Shown: one piece after another, positions 59,432 through 64,000 of the stretch
How positions within the stretch are numbered: the stretch's first letter is position 1
Layout: each line of letters opens with the position of its first letter
NCBI GenBank assembly: GCA_003024785.1
Contig: PUQB01000171.1
Span: 62,001 to 126,000 of the forward strand
From: Selaginella tamariscina
Lineage: Eukaryota; Streptophyta; Lycopodiopsida; Selaginellales; Selaginellaceae
Length of the DNA: 64,000 nucleotides
Direction: 5' to 3'
Translations under genes and position numbers: made by a program
Notes under the pieces: generated by a model
Told to the model about the DNA's origin: nothing
Database searches by the model: none
The model's input: only the letters and a program-made list of their open reading frames with translations

Positions 59432-60550
59432 ATGAGGAGACGGGTGCATTTCCACGATCTCCCGGAGGAGCTTATCAGGTACGCATTTCTCTTCCTGCCC
59501 TACAATGGCGATGGGTTTTTCCCTTCTTTCAGGTCGGTCTTCCTCAAGCTGCCCATCAGCTCAGTGCTCGTTGCACGGGCTGTGTGCAAATCCTGGAAAC
59601 TCTTCCTCTCCAGCAGTTCCTTCTTAATTGAGCACGATGCAACATCCCCACGAGAGTCTTGGATCATTTCCCAGCAGCAGAATGGGGACTTGACGCTGTT
59701 TCAAAACCACCACCAACAAGCAGTTCCAATTGCAAGTACCCTCTAGAAGCTGGCTCCTGGTCGGGGCCTCAGAAGGGCTACTCTGTTTTCTCTTGCGCTT
59801 TGCTGGGGATATCAAGCGAGTGCTGGTTTACAACCCAGTTACCCGAGCAAGTAGAGAGGTCGAACACCCGCCCCCGCTAGAGGTACTTCCTTACATAGTT
59901 GTAGGCTTTTTTGTCTGACCTTAGTTAGAGTTTAGTGGCGGAGGTTTTGGAACTTCACATGCTCCAAAGAGACCGGTGAATGGAAAGTGGCTATATTGGA
60001 CCCGGAAGGGCAGCTGGTAGTGCGACCACATGTACTCAGTTCCAGGACGGGAGAGTGGAGACTCAGCTCCAAACCGGTGAGAAAGGACCATTGCTGTATA
60101 CCTTGGACAACAGGCACAGGCAACCTGCTCCCTGCTTACGACTGGAATGGCAATGTCGTTGTCACCTATGACATGGACACAGATTCATGGACAGAACTGG
60201 AGGGCAGGCCCCCACTTATGCGAGGTGCAGTTGACTGGGCGATTTTGCACTGCAAGGGACATGGGACGTTCATCACCAAAAGTGTTAGGGTGGCAGAGGC
60301 AGAGCGTGTTGGAGTGTTCAAGCACATTTCAGACAAGGAAAAATGGGAACTCGTGTCTCAGTCTCCACTGGTGGCCGATCCAGCCGGCTCTGCTTTTTAT
60401 ATAACTGATGGCCAAGACAACATATGGATTGAGTTCTTTCACGGGCAGCTCCTTATGAATTACAATGTTGCATCGGACGAGTGGAGATTCTTTCAATGCT
60501 GGAGTTGGGGTCCTATTATACCCTGCACATTCACTTTTAGGCAGCCATGA
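59432..60550 (+). pseudogene. F-box/kelch-like protein gene, copy 3 (one 1-base break)
   Basis: Exon 1 is 59432-59882 and exon 2 is 59936-60550, with a 53-base intron. Features match copy 2: the F-box HDLPEELIRYAFLFLPY, CKSWK, then LVYNPVTRASREVE. Exon 2 is fully open for 204 residues to FTFRQP and includes DGQDNIWIEFFHGQLLMNY, which is broken in copy 2. Exon 1 has one extra T (GCTGTTTCAAAAC near 59700; copies 1 and 2 have TT), shifting the frame for the rest of the exon. Its C-run near 59870 has the extra C that keeps the exon 1 to exon 2 join in frame. So the three copies carry different single breaks. The role would be an SCF substrate receptor of ~354 residues. Confidence 0.85.
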
Positions 60551-61019
60551 GACATGTCTCCAACGGTGTGTATCTGCTTCTGCATATATATAGCTAAGAC
60601 TTACACGTTTTGAATTGAATAGAGCGTTAGTTCATCCTCTAACTGTCTTTAGTTTTATTAGTTCAAGCGAGTTACCCGTTTGCTCAACACTTAAGTGCAT
60701 GTGCATTCAACACACACACACTTTATGCTAGAGAAGTGTTTAATTTTGTAATCGTGTGTGTGTGTGCGAGAGAGAGAAGAGAGTTCAAGATCCATGTGTG
60801 TGTGAAAGAGAAAGAGAGAGAAGAGAATTCAATCCCCATTAGCATGAGAACTTTACATGTCTTAGACTAATATAATCCTCTCTAAAGTAATAACCACTCT
60901 GAAAAGTAATATCAATGTTTGACGCTGTCATGGGTATCAATCCCTTTTTGATGGGAATCTTACATGTTGATGCTCTTAATCATGCTGCACCTTCGCACCG
61001 TAAGCCAGGAATGGGTCAG
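60551..61019. other. F-box gene 3' flank with microsatellites, copy 3
   Basis: Partner of 7571-8025 and 23311-23763. It has GTGCATTCAACACACACACA near 60702, (GT)n and (GA)n runs to ~60830, and the CCCATTAGCATGAGAACTTT stretch that also appears at ~31333. It probably includes the F-box 3' UTR. Confidence 0.6.
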
Positions 61020-62900
61020 GAGTAGGTTGATTCTATTGTGTGCATGCTAAGGATGAAATATTTATCAAGAACTTGGCATTTTGAATTTTGATTTTTCCTT
61101 TCCTCATGCCCTTTGGTGTTACCTTGGTTTGATTCGCCATGCATATAAGAAAGGGTAAAGGCTTTGAGGGTGCCATTCCCAACTCTTGTGGAGCTTAGTT
61201 AACATGATGTTCACGCATGAACTTTTGTCCACAATGATGTTGTGGAAGTGTGACCTGTAACTTAAACTAGTATGGCCAGCGTCGTCCATGAAGTCCACTA
61301 CTATTGCTGTGACCCTTGATGGGTCTATGGTTAGTTCGTGCAACTCTTGGGTGAAGACTTCATATAACTCAGGGGATAGATGGAGTAGCTTACCCACAAT
61401 TACTAATACCTAGGTTTTTCATATTTTGCTTGTGAGGCTTTTTTGGATCCTTGTTGTTCTCCCTGATCCTTGGCCATGAGATCTTATCTATTTCAAGGCG
61501 ACCTCCACTTCGGTGCACTTCCTGCCCACTATACCAAATGAGAGGGTTCTGCCACTAGCTCTTCCTCGTTAGACTCCCCATCGTCTTCGTTCTCTAGGTC
61601 GATTGGTTGTCTCACCTCTTTTGCCCATTGAGCTCGTGATCTTGTGATTGCCCCATATTGTAGCTCCAGTGATACCACCACTACATGGTTGGCTTGTGGC
61701 GTAGAGTCAATGTCAAGGAAGACATGGTCAAGTCATCTGCCGCACATGCGCTTCTAACATTGGCTTGATCATTGAGATCCAAGAGCAATGGTAGAGCACG
61801 TGATGACTGCTACATAGGGCACAAACCAACTCATGGTGATCCGATCATCTATCCTTGTCATCGTATCTTGGTTGATACGGTTATCACTCCCAGGAGTGTG
61901 ACCTCAACTGCAACCTTATGTGGGACTAGTCATTCCTATTGGTCTTGTGTTCTTGGCCCCTTTAGTTGTTTGTGTCTACCTCTGACTTCCATTCGACTAT
62001 TAATGCGGTTGCCTGAAGTAGCATGTTGCTCATGAGCTCAGTCAGCCTGTAGCAATTATATGTGTTGTGGGATCCATATACAGTACATACCTTATAGTAC
62101 TTGTTTCCACCTGTTGTGTATCCCAATTGGGTGAGTGTTGTGGTCAAGTTCTCCTTCCAAATTGCAGCCCTATGGGCCTCTCCTCGTGGTAGTTGTCCTT
62201 GCTCTTTGGTTCATGAGCATCGTTCCCTTCTCATGGGCCTTGGGGCATCTAAAAGGTTCTTCTAGTCTATGGTAGTGTCGTTCACCCCTTCAGCATTGGA
62301 CTTATCTTGTGTTTTCCTCTCATGGCGCCTCTCAGCTTCCCACTTCTTAGCTTTCTAGCATATCGGAGTAACTTGTCAAACGTCCTGTCATCGTCCAACA
62401 CAATCCATTTGCCAATCTTCGGTTGTAGTCCCTTCTAATATAAGGTCAACCGGTGGATCCCTTAGCGAAGCAATATACCCTAACATGCGGACTGTGTATT
62501 CGTTGAATGACTCCCCTACTTTCTGCTTTAAGTTAGCTAGTTATAAATTACCTCTTTCTTGCTCTTCTTCTCTCGGAAAGTGTCCAAGGACTCTCTCCGA
62601 GCAAAATCCCACTAAGCTCTTTCGTTTGTCTCGTGGAATCACATCCACTAGGCATGCGCCTTCTTATCTAGGATGCATGCAAATGTGCTTAGCTTCTTGA
62701 GGTTGTCAATTACGCTTCTTAGCTCGCACACTTGTTCAAACTTATGCACGTGTTGGTTAGCATCTTCCCCCTTCATTCTCTAGAATGCGGGTAAGGGCAC
62801 TATCGTCATGCTCTCTTGCATCCAATTGAGTGTGCTGGCTTGTAAAGTTACTGAGTTTACTCTTGTGTCTTCCTATTGCTCCAGGGAAGTATATCGGTCT
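61020..62900 (-). pseudogene. Ty3/gypsy gag-protease remnant, copy 3 (uninterrupted)
   Basis: On the minus strand the gag (62780-62160) and protease parts run in the same order as in copies 1 and 2 but without the TIR element. The protease segment is better preserved here: an open frame at 61397-61119 reads LLHLSPELYEV, ELHELTIDPSRVTAIVVDFMDD and HNIIVDKSSCVNIM. The catalytic D-S/T-G is D-K-S, so even this copy would be inactive. Stops elsewhere show it is dead. Confidence 0.65.
62463..62469. other. Empty insertion site of the TIR element
   Basis: In minus-strand sense the sequence runs GGGTATATTGC-TTCGCTA-AGGGATCCACC with no insert. It equals one copy of the TTGGCTA duplication (one base different) that flanks the element in copies 1 and 2, joined directly to the same sequences on both sides. 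Confidence 0.9.
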
Positions 62901-63197
62901 GGTCCCTCAACTTTAGACATGCGAAGGCCCACTTTCCACTAAGGGTGTTAATTGCCTCGATTAATTAAATTTCAATAAATTTTTTATTCTACCGACAGTT
63001 TGAATTTCCACTTGCAGGTTATTTAAAATATAAGATCTACATGGCACCTACATGACACCTATGTGGTGCCTACATGGTTTTTTCGGTGGTCGCTAAACAA
63101 CCAAGCAATTTTGCCCGGTTATATGACTACCATGCATAAAATAGCAACATGTGTATAATAATTTAACCTGTAGGTTATTATTTGTAATCATTAGAAT

Positions 63198-64000
63198 GGA
63201 TGCAACATTTGCAGAAGTGCATGATCTTGTGGAGACTTTTCTAGGGTTACCGATGGTACTGCCATTTAAAGGCCACAACCTGTGGTGATTGCTAATCGAT
63301 CTCCTTTGCCACTTGTTTTTGAGGAATCCGATGTGTAGGTGCTCTCTTTTCTATTTTTATTACTCTTTTTTATTTGTGTTGCAGCAAATCCCAAATGAGA
63401 ACATTAGGAAAAGGCGCGGTAGGCCTCTTAAGGCTGAAGGAGGGTTCAAGAAGGTAAAGAAAGATTCTGATGAAATAAAGACATCAAGATGGGAGGATAA
63501 ATATGTAGAGCTCCTCATTTATTTTAGGAAAGAAATGCTGGAAGAATTTAACAAACCCTTAAAATAAAGAATCAATTTGTGGCAAATTGTGCAGACAAAA
63601 ATTGTTGGTAAGTTGCTTTTTTATTTTTTAAACCTTTTTAATATTGAATTTTGTACAGCACAATCTCCAGATTTTAAAAAGGATGCAGAGGTATGTTGTA
63701 ATAAGTGAAAACAAAGTATGCAGAATATAAAAAATGAAGTTTCTAGTAACAACAGGGAAACAAACAAATGGTATTATCTTATTAATAAATTTATGAGTAA
63801 CAGGTACCATGTAATCAAGGAAGTCCATGGTGGTGCTATTGATAATGAAGGCATTGAATTACTTGCATTGAACTACCTGCAACTGATGAGGATGCACAAG
63901 AGACAAAGAAAGAACAAAGAAATAAAGCTTCCAAACTTGGTAATGAATTCAAGAAACAAGACTTTCATTTTAAACACAGTTAATTAATGGGAAGAGTATA
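63198..64000 (+). pseudogene. AT-hook/trihelix-like gene remnant, copy 3 (runs off the edge)
   Basis: ATG 63198 opens DATFAEVHDLVETFLGLPMV, but a one-base loss (GGCCAC where copy 2 has GCGCCAC, ~63272) creates an early stop. The rest still follows: exon end ..PLVFEESD, an intron ending TTGTGTTGCAG, then QIPNENIRKRRGRPLK (AT-hook) and SRWEDKYVELLIYFRKEML, with the domain-starting Trp present. A TAA at ~63565 replaces a Gln codon seen in copy 2. The last exon (63718-63987) is open and reads NNRETNKWYYLINKFM. This copy keeps residues lost from the others but has its own breaks. Confidence 0.55.

Larger units (their letters stand above)
56480..64000 (-). repeat. Segmental duplication, copy 3 (inverted)
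   Basis: The reverse complement of this block aligns with copy 2 from ~27945 back to ~19447, and with the matching part of copy 1. It carries, in opposite orientation, the AT-rich tail, the F-box gene, the gag-protease remnant and the trihelix-like remnant. Divergence is clearly higher than between copies 1 and 2 and includes many substitutions. It is ~1 kb shorter, mostly because it lacks the ~0.85 kb terminal-inverted-repeat element. The block continues past the right edge. Confidence 0.92.

Overview
The window is nuclear DNA of a land plant. It has spliced genes with GT-AG introns, plant-specific families (Dof/CDF factor, APRR2-type GARP regulator, group-B Raf-like PAS kinase, MOS11), and decayed Ty3/gypsy elements. 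It also carries a spliced gene for a ciliary coiled-coil protein (CCDC96/CFAP184 type). Angiosperms and conifers lack motile cilia, so the best guess is a plant with swimming sperm (bryophyte, lycophyte or fern). That is inference from one gene. All exon coordinates were read by hand from splice sites and frame continuity.

Layout. (A) 1-28449 is two direct copies of a ~15.8 kb unit: copy 1 ends at ~12633 and copy 2 runs 12634-28449, with window base 1 matching base 15638. Each copy holds a minus-strand Ty3/gypsy pol remnant with an extra 3' ORF, a minus-strand AT-hook/trihelix-like gene remnant, a plus-strand gag-protease remnant split by a ~0.85 kb terminal-inverted-repeat element, a minus-strand F-box gene and a long AT-rich tail. 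(B) 28450-31448 is a decayed hAT-like transposase and a dispersed repeat. (C) 31449-53921 is a compact island of seven single-copy genes: a DnaJ-type zinc-finger protein (-), a BPI/LBP-family protein (-), MOS11 (+), a CDF-type Dof factor (+), an APRR2-like regulator (-), a PAS/Raf-like kinase (-) and the CCDC96-like protein (-). (D) 53922-56479 is AT-rich with no gene seen. (E) 56480-64000 is a third, inverted and more diverged copy of the duplicated block. It runs off the right edge and lacks the terminal-inverted-repeat element.

Gene logic. BPI/LBP and MOS11 are divergent with 343 bp between start codons, and both families are tied to plant immunity in Arabidopsis. The CDF and APRR2-like genes converge; CDF members act in day-length/clock output and APRR2 in pigment/plastid traits. 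A dense cluster of ACGT cores lies upstream of the CDF gene and paired G-boxes lie upstream of APRR2. The kinase and CCDC96-like genes follow each other on the minus strand. The BPI/LBP, MOS11 and kinase models splice into unbroken frames (525, 213 and 656 residues). The others have one or two breaks, several in homopolymer runs, which may be consensus errors.

The most interesting structural features are the three-copy segmental duplication with a mosaic copy 1, the transposon whose empty site is preserved in the inverted copy, a hairpin-forming microsatellite intron in the ciliary gene, and altered catalytic motifs in the PAS/Raf kinase.
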